Source of the DNA: JAFAMB01 sp963775805
GTDB lineage: Bacteria > Verrucomicrobiota > Verrucomicrobiia > Chthoniobacterales > JAFAMB01
Assembly: GCA_963775805.1 (NCBI GenBank)
Contig: CAVZKG010000001.1
Coordinates: 2,666,001-2,730,000, forward strand
Direction of reading: 5' to 3'
DNA length: 64,000 bases
In this document: one piece after another, positions 1-11,300 of the stretch
Numbering within the stretch: position 1 is the first letter of the stretch
How the letters are laid out: each line of letters begins with the position of its first letter
Translations under genes and position numbers: made by a program
The notes under the pieces: generated by a model
Told to the model about the DNA's origin: nothing
What the model saw: only the letters and a program-made list of their open reading frames with translations
The model's database searches: none

Positions 1-2
1 TT

Positions 3-278
3 CGATCCGGTGCCGAGGCGCCGTTCGACATGATCTTCATCGACGCTGACAAAGAGGGTTATCCAAAATATCTCGAGGCAGCTCTCCCGCTACTCCGCGA
101 TGGCGGTCTGGTCGTCGCCGATAACACGCTCCCCGACTCGGTTCTAGACTCCGGTCGCAACCATGGAGCCAAACTCTATAACGCCGAGGTCAGTTCGCAT
201 CCAGACTTGATCTCAATCCTCGTGCCTGTCCTTCGTACCCGCGGAATTGACGGATTGCTGATCTCCCTGAAGCGGTAG
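3..278 (+). CDS. O-methyltransferase, C-terminal part (5' end outside window)
   Basis: The reading frame is open from base 3, so the gene starts before the window; the first ATG inside is at base 30. The visible residues contain FDMIFIDADK followed by GGLVVADNTL. These match the acidic SAM/metal-binding core of the caffeoyl-CoA/catechol O-methyltransferase family, which transfers methyl from SAM to a hydroxyl group. The piece ends normally, about 85 residues after the acidic motif, as expected for this family of roughly 220 residues. It converges on the LolA-like gene with only 13 bp between stops. A role as a tailoring enzyme for the neighbouring polyketide is possible but only inferred from position. 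Confidence 0.8.
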   Translation, partial: RSGAEAPFDMIFIDADKEGYPKYLEAALPLLRDGGLVVADNTLPDSVLDSGRNHGAKLYNAEVSSHPDLISILVPVLRTRGIDGLLISLKR

Positions 279-291
279 TCCGTTTTCAGCG

Positions 292-1122
292 TCATTCGGG
301 ATTTGAAGATGGCGCCGTGATTTCGCCGAGCCCCTCCGGCGCAAAGTCGCGATCGGTGTAGGTGACATCGTGTTTTATCCGCGAGCCATCCAGTTCAGTC
401 ACGGAATCGCCGCGCGGACCTCGCACCGTAAGTTCGGCGGGGATGGAGTGCCCCTTGTCGTCGGTGCTGACGCGAGTGGTATCTATGCGACGCGCCAATC
501 GGCCAGCCGACATGTATTTTTCCACGCGGAGTGGAACGAGCCGGACAGGGTCAATCCAACTGCGCACACTTGCGTAGTTGGAAAACTGGCCCTTACCAGG
601 TCTCGATTCAAGAATGACGCAATTCACACGATCCAGAACCTCGTTGCCAACTGTCGTCTGGTTTTCCCATCCAAAAAAATTCTCGATAACGTCCTCGTAA
701 GATAGATCACTACCGAACAAGGCGTCGCTCATCTGCGACGAATTCAGACTGTTCGCCTGGCCAGGTGGGATGAAAAGGTAACCGGCTGCAGGGCTGCCCG
801 CTACTTTATGCAACAAGACGCTTTCCCCTTTGCGCTCCTTAGGCCAGAGCACTTGATAAAGGATGTCGGCGACACTGTCGGTGCGGCGTTCCTTGATCTG
901 AAGTTGAAGAATACTCTTCGTCGCGCCGTCAGGTTGTTTCACTTGAAGACGGAGTCGCACATAAGAGGTCCCACCCTGTAGGCTGGAAAGACGGTTAGCA
1001 AGATCCTTGGGTGATGACAGGGAAATATCGACCGCAACGGCAACGGTGGACGAAGCCAAAAACGCGATACTAAGCGCAGCTCGAACAACAACATGAAAAA
1101 TCCCTGAACGCAGCAGCTTCAT
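292..1122 (-). CDS. LolA-like outer-membrane lipoprotein-sorting protein
   Basis: The 276-residue protein has an N-terminal signal peptide (hydrophobic core roughly residues 9-30, cleavage near VAVA). A beta-rich body follows, in the style of the LolA-like periplasmic carrier family often annotated as outer membrane lipoprotein-sorting protein. Features include the KGESVLLHK strand, the GYLFIPPG segment and the late SWIDPVRLVPLRVEKY strand. This family binds acyl chains in a half-barrel and usually sits beside an ABC pair of LolCD/MacB type, as here: it is the last gene of the minus-strand operon, 19 bp after the permease. I infer that it carries a lipid-like product, possibly the polyketide, across the periplasm. 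Its substrate cannot be read from sequence. Confidence 0.75.
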   Translation of the reverse strand: MKLLRSGIFHVVVRAALSIAFLASSTVAVAVDISLSSPKDLANRLSSLQGGTSYVRLRLQVKQPDGATKSILQLQIKERRTDSVADILYQVLWPKERKGESVLLHKVAGSPAAGYLFIPPGQANSLNSSQMSDALFGSDLSYEDVIENFFGWENQTTVGNEVLDRVNCVILESRPGKGQFSNYASVRSWIDPVRLVPLRVEKYMSAGRLARRIDTTRVSTDDKGHSIPAELTVRGPRGDSVTELDGSRIKHDVTYTDRDFAPEGLGEITAPSSNPE

Positions 1123-1141
1123 TCGTATTCGTGTCGAGATT

Positions 1142-2257
1142 CTAGCCTTGCAAGGCCCGGCTTGGAGCGAGCCTGGAGCTCCGCCACGCAGGGTAGAGCC
1201 CGCTGAGGATGCCCACCGCGACGGCGATCGCCACTGAAATCGCGAGAAGTCCGATGCTCAGATCCGGCTCAAGGAGACCGCGGATGGCAGGTGTCATTCC
1301 CAGAATTTTTACCCCAACGGCGCCAATGAGAACGCCCACCACACCGCCGAACAGGCCAAGCAGAGCCGACTCCCACAAAACCATGCGAACGATCCGCGCA
1401 CGCTTCCAACCAAGTGCGAGCAGGACGCAAATTTCCTGCGTGCGCTCAAAAACGGTCATCAGCATCGTGTTCATCACACCAAGCACGCCGACGAGCACCG
1501 CAACCAAAGAAGTGCCCCAGCTCATTGCCCGTGCCATACGGTACGCCTCGCTTTTGTTAATATTATCGGCTGCCACCACGGCGCGACCTTCAGGCACAAG
1601 TTTGTTAATCTCCTCACAGAGACGGTTTACTTCCTTGGCACTGGTGGAAGGCGTCACGCGAAGATCGATAACGTTAATCTGATTCGCGTTGCCCGTGATC
1701 TCCTGGAAGATTGGTAGAGCGAGAACGATCGAGCCGTTCTCCACCCATGCATTTCCATCCACGATGCCGACAACTGACAATTCCTTGGTTTCAACCTGGA
1801 TCTCGTCACCCACTTTCTTCTTTAGCACATCGGCCGCCGTGCGCCCCAGGACGACGGCAGGTTCAGCAGCATCACGTGGCATTCGCCCTGAGACCAATTT
1901 GAGGTTTTCCCAAGAGAATCCACCCCACTCGCGAGCTGATACCATGATCATCTCAGCATTCTCGACACTCATCAAATCTACCAATATGCCGCAAGTCGCC
2001 GCCACATGCGGAAGGTGCGCGATCCGATCACGCACGGAGGCGCTAAAGGGCTTCGGAATCAACGAACTGCCCATATTGCTTACGACAACATCCGTTCCAC
2101 GCGCCTTCAGGCCTGTTTCCCAACTTTTGCTGAACCCGCGCGAGATTCCGACCAGGGCCACGACGGCCGCAATGCCAACGGCAATACCTAAGATTGTCAG
2201 TCCGGTTCGCACCGGACGCCGTATCAGACTACGCGTCACAACCGTAAAAAAGGTCAT
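1142..2257 (-). CDS. FtsX/MacB-type ABC transporter permease
   Basis: The protein has 371 residues: an N-terminal membrane segment (about residues 17-40, LTILGIAVGIAAVVALVG), a periplasmic MacB-core domain (about 45-240) and three C-terminal membrane helices (about 245-360), the usual FtsX layout. The cytoplasmic loop motif FERTQEICVLLALGWKR after the second helix is typical of LolC/MacB permeases, which extract amphipathic substrates from the inner membrane rather than importing solutes. Its start overlaps the stop of the ATPase gene by 4 bp (ATGA), so the two are probably translationally coupled. With the downstream LolA-like gene it resembles a dedicated Lol-like export route. Confidence 0.88.
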   Translation of the reverse strand: MTFFTVVTRSLIRRPVRTGLTILGIAVGIAAVVALVGISRGFSKSWETGLKARGTDVVVSNMGSSLIPKPFSASVRDRIAHLPHVAATCGILVDLMSVENAEMIMVSAREWGGFSWENLKLVSGRMPRDAAEPAVVLGRTAADVLKKKVGDEIQVETKELSVVGIVDGNAWVENGSIVLALPIFQEITGNANQINVIDLRVTPSTSAKEVNRLCEEINKLVPEGRAVVAADNINKSEAYRMARAMSWGTSLVAVLVGVLGVMNTMLMTVFERTQEICVLLALGWKRARIVRMVLWESALLGLFGGVVGVLIGAVGVKILGMTPAIRGLLEPDLSIGLLAISVAIAVAVGILSGLYPAWRSSRLAPSRALQG

Positions 2258-3033
2258 AACGCGTCCCTCACGCCAAGTGCTTCTCGGTCTGACTCGATGC
2301 GCCCATCTTTCATCTGGATGGTCCGAGCCGCCCGCCGCGCAATGGAATCGTCGTGCGTTACCAGCACTAGCGTCATGTTCTGTTCGCGGTGAAGTCCAAT
2401 GATCAATTCCAGGATGTGATCTGCGTTTTTGCTGTCGAGATTGCCGGTCGGTTCGTCTGCAAGCAGGACCGTCGGGCTATTGGCCAAACTTCGAGCGATC
2501 GCGACGCGTTGCCTTTCTCCTCCAGAGAGTTTGGCGGGGAAATGATTCAAACGATGCGCCAAGCCGACCGATTCTAGCAGTGCAACGGCTCGATCTTTCC
2601 TCTCCCGGAGAGGCGTCCGGCTTTCAAACATTGGAATCTGGACGTTCTCTAGCGCGGTAAAGGTTGGCAGCAGGTGAAACGCTTGAAAAATGAAACCGAT
2701 CTCGCGAGCGCGATATTTCGATTGATCACGCAGATCGGGAACCGAACTTCCACGGTAAAGCAAGGTTCCTTTGGTAGGCCGATCAAGCGCGCCGAGCATT
2801 TGGAGCAGTGTCGTTTTTCCGCAGCCGCTCGGACCGGTAATGGCAAGGAATTCGCCCTGCATCACGCGAAAAGTCACTCCCCTCAAAGCCTGCACTTGAC
2901 CGTCATCGTACTCTTTCGCGATACCAACAGCCTCGAACGCGTGTAAAGAAGCAACAAGATTGGCTGCACCGGTTCGCCCTGGTTGTGAGCACGCTCTTAT
3001 GCCGGTGTTCACGAAGGCCTTGCCTTCAGCCAC
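2254..3033 (-). CDS. LolD/MacB-type ABC transporter ATP-binding protein
   Basis: All nucleotide-binding motifs are present: Walker A GPSGCGKT at residues 67-74, signature LSGGERQR at 169-176, and Walker B with D-loop LLADEPTGNLD at 190-200. The DEPTGNLD string marks the LolD/MacB/FtsE subfamily that pairs with FtsX-type permeases. The N-terminus is about 30 residues longer than usual; the conserved domain begins near residue 31. The start shown overlaps the end of the desaturase gene by 25 bp. A shorter start may be used, but I see no clear alternative ATG before the domain. It energises the downstream permease. Confidence 0.88.
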   Translation of the reverse strand: MAEGKAFVNTGIRACSQPGRTGAANLVASLHAFEAVGIAKEYDDGQVQALRGVTFRVMQGEFLAITGPSGCGKTTLLQMLGALDRPTKGTLLYRGSSVPDLRDQSKYRAREIGFIFQAFHLLPTFTALENVQIPMFESRTPLRERKDRAVALLESVGLAHRLNHFPAKLSGGERQRVAIARSLANSPTVLLADEPTGNLDSKNADHILELIIGLHREQNMTLVLVTHDDSIARRAARTIQMKDGRIESDREALGVRDAL

Positions 3034-3965
3034 TGAGCTCCGACACGAGGATTAGAAAGGTTGCGGATCAGGTGCATCAACGCCCTACGGTAGCTCGGAA
3101 ACGGAGATACTTCTCCGGGATTCTTCGGCGCAAGTTCCGAGCTGAACTGTGGCAGTTCCGCGTGCGGCAGACCAGCGTGCCGGTGATGCACACCATGATA
3201 TGGTTCATGAAGCAAAGTGAAAGCGACGAACCGGCCGAGTGGCCCCTCCGAGACGATGCTGCGAGTCGAGCCGTTTACGGTGGAACCGGTAAGCCCGACG
3301 TGTTCGATGTATTTGCGCCAGCTTTGCATGTTCGCGGCAAGAAAAGCCGGCACGAGGTACATGCAGAGAAAGTATTTCCATGCACCCCACCAGGCGACGG
3401 CAGTCAGCAGGCCAAACCACACAAAACCGGCCATCGCAAACTCCATCCAGATTCGTCGACGAACCTTCTTATTCCGGATCGGCGAACCTGTTCGCAGAAA
3501 AGTGCGAATGAATAAAGACGGCGTGTAGAACAAACCGAGTCCAAGCTCAAGAACGCCGGCAAGAACTCGGATCCATCGCGGCATTCCAGGGATAACGAAA
3601 GGCCAGAGTTCTTCATCCCGCTCAGTGGCCAGGTGTATGTGGTGCAATTGATGCGCCGCCCGGTAGAGGCTGAAGCTCATCAGGCTAAAGATTCCAATGA
3701 TAACCCCATCGATTTCATTCAAGCGCCTATTCTTTCGCAGCAACCCGTGCGTTGCTTCATGGAAACCGATTAACATCCCATGCATAAGATGACTGGCGGT
3801 CAATATCAGCGGCACGGTGAACCAAACCGACCCAAGATACAAAGCGAAGCACAACCCAACTTGATTAAGAAGGAAAACCGCAGCCAGAATTGGGAAAGCG
3901 GCACGGCTCACCCAATGAGTGGGAGGCGGTTCGGGCAAGTTTTCGGTCGGTGGGGTTGTGTTCAT
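3009..3965 (-). CDS. Membrane fatty acid desaturase family protein
   Basis: The three histidine boxes of membrane di-iron desaturases/hydroxylases are intact: HEATH at residues 69-73, HQLHH at 105-109 and HGVHH at 257-261. They are separated by hydrophobic segments, so the catalytic di-iron site should form. The start chosen is the ATG at 3965, because it overlaps the stop of the condensation-domain gene as ATGA, giving 318 residues. A longer frame starts at 4013 but would run 51 bp into the upstream gene. The enzyme probably introduces a double bond or hydroxyl into the acyl/polyketide chain made by the PKS or into a lipid partner. Which one is inference from the operon only. Confidence 0.85.
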   Translation of the reverse strand: MNTTPPTENLPEPPPTHWVSRAAFPILAAVFLLNQVGLCFALYLGSVWFTVPLILTASHLMHGMLIGFHEATHGLLRKNRRLNEIDGVIIGIFSLMSFSLYRAAHQLHHIHLATERDEELWPFVIPGMPRWIRVLAGVLELGLGLFYTPSLFIRTFLRTGSPIRNKKVRRRIWMEFAMAGFVWFGLLTAVAWWGAWKYFLCMYLVPAFLAANMQSWRKYIEHVGLTGSTVNGSTRSIVSEGPLGRFVAFTLLHEPYHGVHHRHAGLPHAELPQFSSELAPKNPGEVSPFPSYRRALMHLIRNLSNPRVGAQWLKARPS

Positions 3966-5320
3966 CGCGCTTGCGTCATAACGGATGCGATTCGACTTTC
4001 CGGCGAGCGACAAGCGCTTGCTAGCACCTGTTGAAAGAGGTACGATAAATCCTTCACCTCCGCCAGAGAGAAAAGCTTAAGCCGGAAAAGCCAAACCACT
4101 TCCAATACATGCTCCACCTCGGTGATTTCACAACCAAGCTGGAAACGTGCGGTCCCTGTAGAACGCATCGAGAGTCTGGCGGAAAGTCCGTGGAGCGCGA
4201 CGTCCGGAACAGGATGGTTCTGAAGCGCGAACCGCACCTCAAAAATGGGATTGTAGCCTGGGGCCGAGACCTCTCCTAAAGCCGGTACGAGCTCAGCGAA
4301 TGGCATAGCGTTCGCGAAAGAATCCAAGGTCGCCTGCTGCACCATACAGAGGTTGTCGGCGAACGACCGGTCTGCATCGACCTGACCACGCAGTGGGACA
4401 ACGCCTGAACAATAGCCCATGGTTTCTCGCACAGCCTGCCTGGTCCGATTCGCGACCGGAGTGCCTACGAGGATATCGTCCGAGCCTGTCCACGAAGCGA
4501 GCGTAACCTGAAAGACGGCCAGCAGCGTGCTGAAGAAGGTCACGCCGGTCACCCGGGCCATTTCGCGCGCAGCGTCCGCGAGATCGGCCGGAATATGGGA
4601 AACGAATCGATGAGTCGCAGATCCAACGTTCTCGGGTCCTCCCCGTGAGTCCCAAAGCCGCCGGGAGCCTGCAAGATTTGCCTTCCAGAAATCTGCGCGC
4701 CGCTCCAGTTCCACGGGACGCCATAGCGCGCGTTCGGCAGCGCCCCAAGCCGCATAAGTGAGGGGCACCGGCGGAAGCGCATCGCGTAGCCCCATAAGCC
4801 CTTGAAAATAAGCTAGACAAAGATCCTGGACAAAAACACCCAGTGTCCAGCCGTCGGCAATCGCATGGTGGATCGCGAGGACAAGAACATGGTCATCGAT
4901 ACCTCGTCGAAATACCTCGGTCCGATAAAGCGGCCCCTGAACCAGATCGAACGGCTCGCTGAACACCTCTTTCGCAAGCTCTTCAACAGCATCCTCTTCT
5001 CCTTGCGCAGAGGAGAGTTCGCGGAAATGGATGTTGGCCTTGTCACTCTTGCGAATCATCTGTACCGCCCTCTCTTTGCCCGGAAGGAACGAGAGGCGCA
5101 GAACCTCCTGGCGATCAACCACCCGCTGAAGCGCGGCTTCGCAGCCTTGTTGCGTAATAAGCCCTCGCAGCTGAATGAGGCAGCAAATGTGGTTCGCGTT
5201 GTCCTCAACGCGAACGGGAGACGCCTCCCACAATTCTCGCTGCGGAAATGTCAGTGGTTCAAGGCGTGTATTTCCATTCAACAACCACTGCTTAAAAACG
5301 GCTCGTTTGTCTCCGGACAT
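3962..5320 (-). CDS. Stand-alone condensation (C) domain protein
   Basis: The 452 residues correspond to one NRPS-type condensation domain. A C1-like motif (TFPQRELWEAS) lies near residues 24-34, the catalytic HHAIADG matches HHxxxDG at 151-157, and a late VGTPVANR segment is typical of the family. There is no adenylation or carrier domain. Such lone C domains form an amide or ester between an acyl-carrier-bound chain and an amine or alcohol, so this one may release the polyketide from the upstream PKS. Only about 20 residues precede the domain. It starts 56 bp after the PKS stop and overlaps the desaturase start by 4 bp. Confidence 0.85.
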   Translation of the reverse strand: MSGDKRAVFKQWLLNGNTRLEPLTFPQRELWEASPVRVEDNANHICCLIQLRGLITQQGCEAALQRVVDRQEVLRLSFLPGKERAVQMIRKSDKANIHFRELSSAQGEEDAVEELAKEVFSEPFDLVQGPLYRTEVFRRGIDDHVLVLAIHHAIADGWTLGVFVQDLCLAYFQGLMGLRDALPPVPLTYAAWGAAERALWRPVELERRADFWKANLAGSRRLWDSRGGPENVGSATHRFVSHIPADLADAAREMARVTGVTFFSTLLAVFQVTLASWTGSDDILVGTPVANRTRQAVRETMGYCSGVVPLRGQVDADRSFADNLCMVQQATLDSFANAMPFAELVPALGEVSAPGYNPIFEVRFALQNHPVPDVALHGLSARLSMRSTGTARFQLGCEITEVEHVLEVVWLFRLKLFSLAEVKDLSYLFQQVLASACRSPESRIASVMTQAR

Positions 5321-5376
5321 TTACCTTTCTAATCAGCTTCGCGCTCCACCTAGCGTCGTCTCTGCGTTTTTGCGAG

Positions 5377-8300
5377 TCAGCGAACATCTTCCGTAGAACC
5401 AGGAGAGCCATCGGAGACTGCGTCATCGGCAAGCAAACCGTCGATCTCCTCATCGGTAAGTGCTTCCAGATCTACCTCGTGGGCAGACGCCGGCTCCGAC
5501 GCCCTCATCTGTGTCGCACCTGCCGCACCCGGACTTTTTGCGCCCATATGCTCAGCAATCAATACAACGATCTGGCCGACAGTCCGCGCCCGGATCAGGC
5601 TGGCTTGAGGTAACGCGACACCAAGAGAGCCTTCGATCGAATTTTCGATCTCGACTCCCATCAGCGAATCCAGACCTAGGTCCGTCAGCGGTTGGTCGTC
5701 TCGCAGCGTCTCTGGTTTCACTCGCAGAACGGAGCCTACGGCTTCACGAACCGCTTGGCCGATTATGGCCACAACTTCTTCCGGAGCCGCCGATTCGATC
5801 TTCAGACGGAAGTCATTGGTAATGGTCCCGGCAGTTTCCACACCTTCGTTCGCGGAAAAAATACGCTCGAGCAAAGGGTTTTCCTGCATGCCGCGGAAAA
5901 ATTGCCGCCATTTTGTCCAATCGACGCGGATCGCCATCACCTGCGTGACACCCGTGGTGAGAGAAGATTCCAGCAGCTTCGTCACCTCGCCAGGTGAAAG
6001 CTCAGTGGTTCCCTGCCTCGCGAGAAATTCAGCGACACGCTTATTGCGAGCCACGTAGCCTTCGCCACCGAGGACTCCCCAATTAATCGTGAGCGATGGC
6101 AAGCCCAAAGCTCGACGGTGGTGAGCAAGTGAATCAAGAAAAGCATTGGCAGCCCCATAACTGCCCTGCGCGGGATTGCCGAAGATGCTCGAAACGGATG
6201 AGAACATGACGAAACAGTCGAGTTTGAATTCGAGAGTGGACTCATGCAGCAACCAGGCGCCGTACGCTTTGGGAGCCATCACGTCTCGAATCCGCTCCTG
6301 CGTCAACGAAACCAGTGGCGCGTCGTCTATGACCATCGCCAGGTGGAATATTCCCTTTAGGGGTCGATACGCCGAGCGAATTTCCGCTGTTAGGCGCTCG
6401 ACCTCGTCGCGAGAGCCAATATCAGCTCTTATGATTTTTACATCGACCCCGCGGCTCCGAAGGTTCTCCACAAATGCCTTCCCATCCGGCGTCGCGGCGC
6501 CGCCGCGACTGGCAAGCACTAGATGACGAGCGCCTCCATCAACCAACCATTGGGCTACCACTTTGCCGAATCCGCCAAACGCTCCAGTGATCAAGTAGGA
6601 ACCTTCCGCATCGATCGCGAAGCCGCCGTTGAGTGGTTCTCCGCGCCTGGGAAGAAATGCCGCGGACAACGCGATGACGACTTTGCCGATATGTTTGCCC
6701 TGTGCCATCAGCCGAAATGCAGAGTCCACTCGGCATGCGGGAAAAGATCGAAACGGGAGCGGAGAGAGCGCTCCGTTCTCAACCAGTCTCGATATTTCTT
6801 CCAGCATTTGACTGGTCAGCGCCTGATCGCGAGCGAAAACCGCATCCATTGCCACGACGTGAAACGACGCATTGCGGCGCATCGGCCAGAGCGGAATCCG
6901 GGCATTCTGGTAAATGTCACGTTTGCCGATCTCGATGAATCGACCGAATTCCGCGAGGCATGAAAGCCCCATTGGAATAGCTTCGCCCGCCAGAGAATTC
7001 AAGACCACGTCGACGCCGCGTTTCCCAGTCAATTCCATCACGGCATCCGCGAAATCAGCGCGGCGCGAGTCGATAATATGCTTTACGCCGAGCGCCCCAA
7101 GCAGGGCATGTTTAGTCGCGTTGCCAGCTGTGGCAATGACTTCTGCGCCAAGATGGTGGGCGATCTGGATTGCGGCCATTCCGACGCCACCGGCACCCGC
7201 GTGCACGAGGATACGTTCACCTTTGCGCACTCGTGCAACATTTTGCAAAGCGTGCCAGGCAGTCATGAAAACGACGGGTAGCGTAGCCGCCTGCTCAAAC
7301 GAAAGTCTACGAGGAATGCGTCTTATGTCACCTCCCCTCGCTAGCGTGTAGGAAGCCAGTCCAAACACGGCGAGTCCAAACACGCTGTCGCCCGGCGCCA
7401 CGTGTGTCACTCCGGGTCCAACCGCTTTAACCAATCCGGCCACCTCATCCCCGAAGACACGCGAATCGGGGGCGTCGCCTGGATAAAGCGCGAGGGCCTT
7501 AAGCACGTCGCGAAAATTCATCCCCGCTGCTATCACCTCGATCAGCACTTGGTCGTTACCGCAAGCCGGCATCGTAAAGGGAGTAAACTCCAATGTGTCA
7601 AGATGGCCACGTTCTCGGGACTCGAGGCGCAACGGGACTGCGGGGTCGAGCCATTCTTCGCTTAAAGACCGACCACGCGCTAAACGCTGGACGTATCGAG
7701 CTTCGCCGCGAAACGCAACTTCCCGCTCAGCATCGTCGCTGAAAAGTTCGCTCCAGAGCAAAGATGGGTCCGACGCCGAAGCCTCAGGCGGGAGATCGAT
7801 CCCGCGGCCCGTAACGTTCGGGAACTCATTCAGGATAACACGCAGCAATCCAATCAGCGGTGCTTGAGCAATTGCGATCGCATCCAAGGCGCGTGCTACC
7901 GGCTGGGCTCCGCGTGTGACCAAGTCGATCCGCAGTTTCGTCGAGTATTTTGTGTCCTCAACGGCTTGGATCAGATGGAGTAGTGCGTGGGTGCCCATCT
8001 GCGCAGCATCTCTTTCGGAGACTGAGCGCGGCTCGTCTAAACTCCACAGATAAACAAAACGTTCCGGTCGCGCATCGTCTACACATCCTTGAAGCAATCT
8101 CTTCCAGTCCTCGGGCGCCTCTGGACGTAAAGAGATTGCGTCCATCCCATCCGAAGCGAAACGGTCCCCACGGCGTGCGATGCGACACCGGACGCCGGCT
8201 TCACGCAATTGGGACGCCAACTTGTCCCCCAGACCGGAGACATCCGCGAAAATTAGCCACGAGGCATCTAACGGTTTCTCGATAGAAGTGCGCAGGAATG

Positions 8301-11300
8301 GAGATCTGGCCGCATCCACTTCGAGCCAAGGCTTCCGGGCAAGGAGACCGATCTGGCCTTCGCCCTCCGGACCGAACAATCCAGGCAATGATGCGGTTTC
8401 ATTGAATCCCGATAACCGCAAGAGGGCTTCCCACTGCGTTCGCCCCAACAATGGGTGGAACGGACGCAAATCTCGATCGGTAAAACGCCACCACCCGGCC
8501 GTTAAACCAAATACCACCTCCGTCCACAAATGTGGAATCGCGACATCCATAAACACCAGGTTTCCGCCCGGCGCGAGCAATTCATGGAGATGGCTCAGCG
8601 TTGAGCGCAAATCACTCACCGCGTGAAGCACATTGGTGCCAATGATGAAATCAAACGCTCCAGCCTCAAAGCCCTGCTCCGTCCCTGGTTTCTCGAGATC
8701 GAGAATCTTGTATTCTACTTCGGGAAACTCGGCCAGCTTCTGCATGGCACCGCTAAAAAAAGCCGCCGAGACGTCAGTGAAGATGTAAGAATGCAAATTG
8801 CGTTCGATGAGCGGCAGCACGTGCGACGTCAGCCCGCCCGTTCCGGCTCCGACTTCCAGGATACGCAGACCGCGACCTACCGGTAAGTGCGTGGCGGCTT
8901 CGTGCACAGCCGCTGCGATAGCCGCCAGCCAGTGGCTTGTATAGAGTCCTTCACCGTAGAACTGATCCAATAACTCGGCCGATGTCCCGGCGAAAAGCAC
9001 CTGCACGGCGTCTTTCTCGCCACGCAGGATCGGACCGAGTTCGGCGCAAATCGCCGCGCAGAGCAAGCCCTCGGGAAGGTGCCCGGAATGACGCGATATG
9101 AATGAGCGCAAGGTCCCGTCCGCGGAGTCAGCCGCATCGGCGAAGACAGGCATTGTCCGATACCCATCGCCATCCTTTTCGAGCCAGCCGCGCTTAGCCA
9201 GGGCGCCGGCCAATCGCTCGAATACCGTCCGCATCGGCTCCGCCACTCCCAGGGAGTCGGCCGCAATTCTCCCGTTGGAATCCGCATGTGCAGCCATATC
9301 CCGGAGGCCACAAGCAATCTGTTCTGCGGCGAGATCATCTCCGGCTGCCATGGCACTCTGAAGGTCGTCGCGCCCCCGCGTGGAGATTACATGGTTAAGT
9401 GCGTCCTGAGCAGCGCGGCGCAATCCCTCCAACGATACGCCCGGGTATAATGAAGGGCGCGACTGCGAAGCGCTTCGTTCCCACGCGAGACTGTAGAGAA
9501 CATTGCGGTTTCCTCCGTGCGCATCGGATCGGCGCGCTCCAGATACGCTGATAGCGCGGAAACCGTCAACGAACACGCAAGGCTCCCCTGCGCTATTATA
9601 CATTTCGAGCCCGCCTTCGACGTACTCGTCATTACACTGCTGCACGCCGGCGCGCACGAAACTGGTGGCTCCAGGCGAACGCAGAAACAAGATTTTGGCG
9701 AAGCGCACCGGCAGTTTCAACCGATCCTTGCGACGCTCCATTGTGGCAGCTCCAGCCGAAAAAATCTGCAAGGCTCCGTCGAAAAGAACCGGATGCAACG
9801 AATACTCCTTGCCCCGGTTGCTAATCGCTTCGGACAACGAGACTCGGCCCGCCGAAACTCCGTTCCCGGTCGCCAGCTCACGGATCGGCCGGAATTCGCC
9901 GCCGTAACGAAGCCCCATGTCGCTCATGTGGCGGTAGAAATCATCCACCTCGATAGCCTCTACACCATTCGTTCCCTTTCGCCCCCAGACCGACCTTGCA
10001 AAGTCCCCATCCGTGCGCTCTCCGCGCATGGAGCCTACGACGTGCAACGACCAGGCGGCACCCTGTTCGAACTTGCTTTGGATTGAGAAGGTGCGCTCGT
10101 GTGGATCGTACGACAGCTCCAAGTGCAATCCCGAAACGGGGTCCGGCAGGATGAGAGGTTTGCGAATTTCAAAGTCTTCGACGACGAAGGCTCGCCCGTT
10201 GAACAACTGCACGCCCGCTTCAAGCACCATTTCTACGAAAGCAGACGCAGGAAACACGATCAGACTCTCGACCTTGTGATCTTTCAGAAAGGCCATATGT
10301 CGGGCATCAAGTCGCACGACCCATGTTGGTGTTGCCCGCGGCAGTCGAGAATCAAGCAGGCCTCGGCCGCCTGATCCGAGCCGGCCTTCACGCCAATCGG
10401 CGGACTCATGCCAACAACGGGTCTTGTCCCAAGCGTAGGTCGGCAATGAGAGCATTCGTCGCGACGGCGTCATTTCTGCAAAATTCAGTGCGACACCAAA
10501 ACGGTGCAGGCCCATCGCGGTTTCAAGCATGGATTCATGCTCTCGTTCGCGGCGGATGGAAGACATTACCGGCGTCTTGTCGACACGCGCGGTGAGGCAT
10601 TCCTGAATCGAATAAACCAGAGCGGGCTGCGCGCCAATTTCAAGCCAAATGTCCACGCCTGTGTCCATCAACGCATTGACGGCACCCGCGAACTGTACCG
10701 GCTGCCGCACGCCTCTTCCCCAGTGACCAGAGTCGCATTCTGCGCCGGCACATCGCCGGCCGGTGACAGTGCTGAAAAACGGGACCGTCTCTGCCTGGGG
10801 CTTGAGATCTTTTATCCCTTGTTCCAACGCCTCGGAAGCAGGCTGCATTGAGGGATGATGGAATGGGTGATCTACTTGGACGAACCGCGCGAAAATTCCG
10901 TCGAGTTCCAGCTCGTTGGCCATCGCTTCCAACGAGAGCCGGGATCCGGCGATCGTGAGCGAGCGCGGTCCGTTGAAGGCCGCTATAGTCGCCGTGCGAT
11001 CATGTCGCAGGATCAGGTTCCGCGCAGCATCCTCGTCCAGACCGATCGCAAGCATCGTCCCTTTGCCGCGTGCACAGTCATCCATGAATCGAGCGCGCAG
11101 CACGATCACCCGTATCGCCTCCTCCAGGCTCAGGACGCCCGCAACATGTGCAGCCGCCACTTCACCGACACTATGCCCAACGATCGCAGCAGGCTGGACA
11201 CCCCACGATTTCCAGAGTTCGACTAGCGCTATCTGCATCGCAAAAATGGCCGGCTGTGCAATTTCAGTCCGATGCATTCGGGAGCTCTCTTCCGTGCGGT

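Noticed and set aside
1209..2402. Plus-strand frames opposite the FtsX/LolD genes
   Set aside because: Composition (Thr/Arg/Pro-rich) and complete overlap with well-supported ABC genes identify them as shadows.
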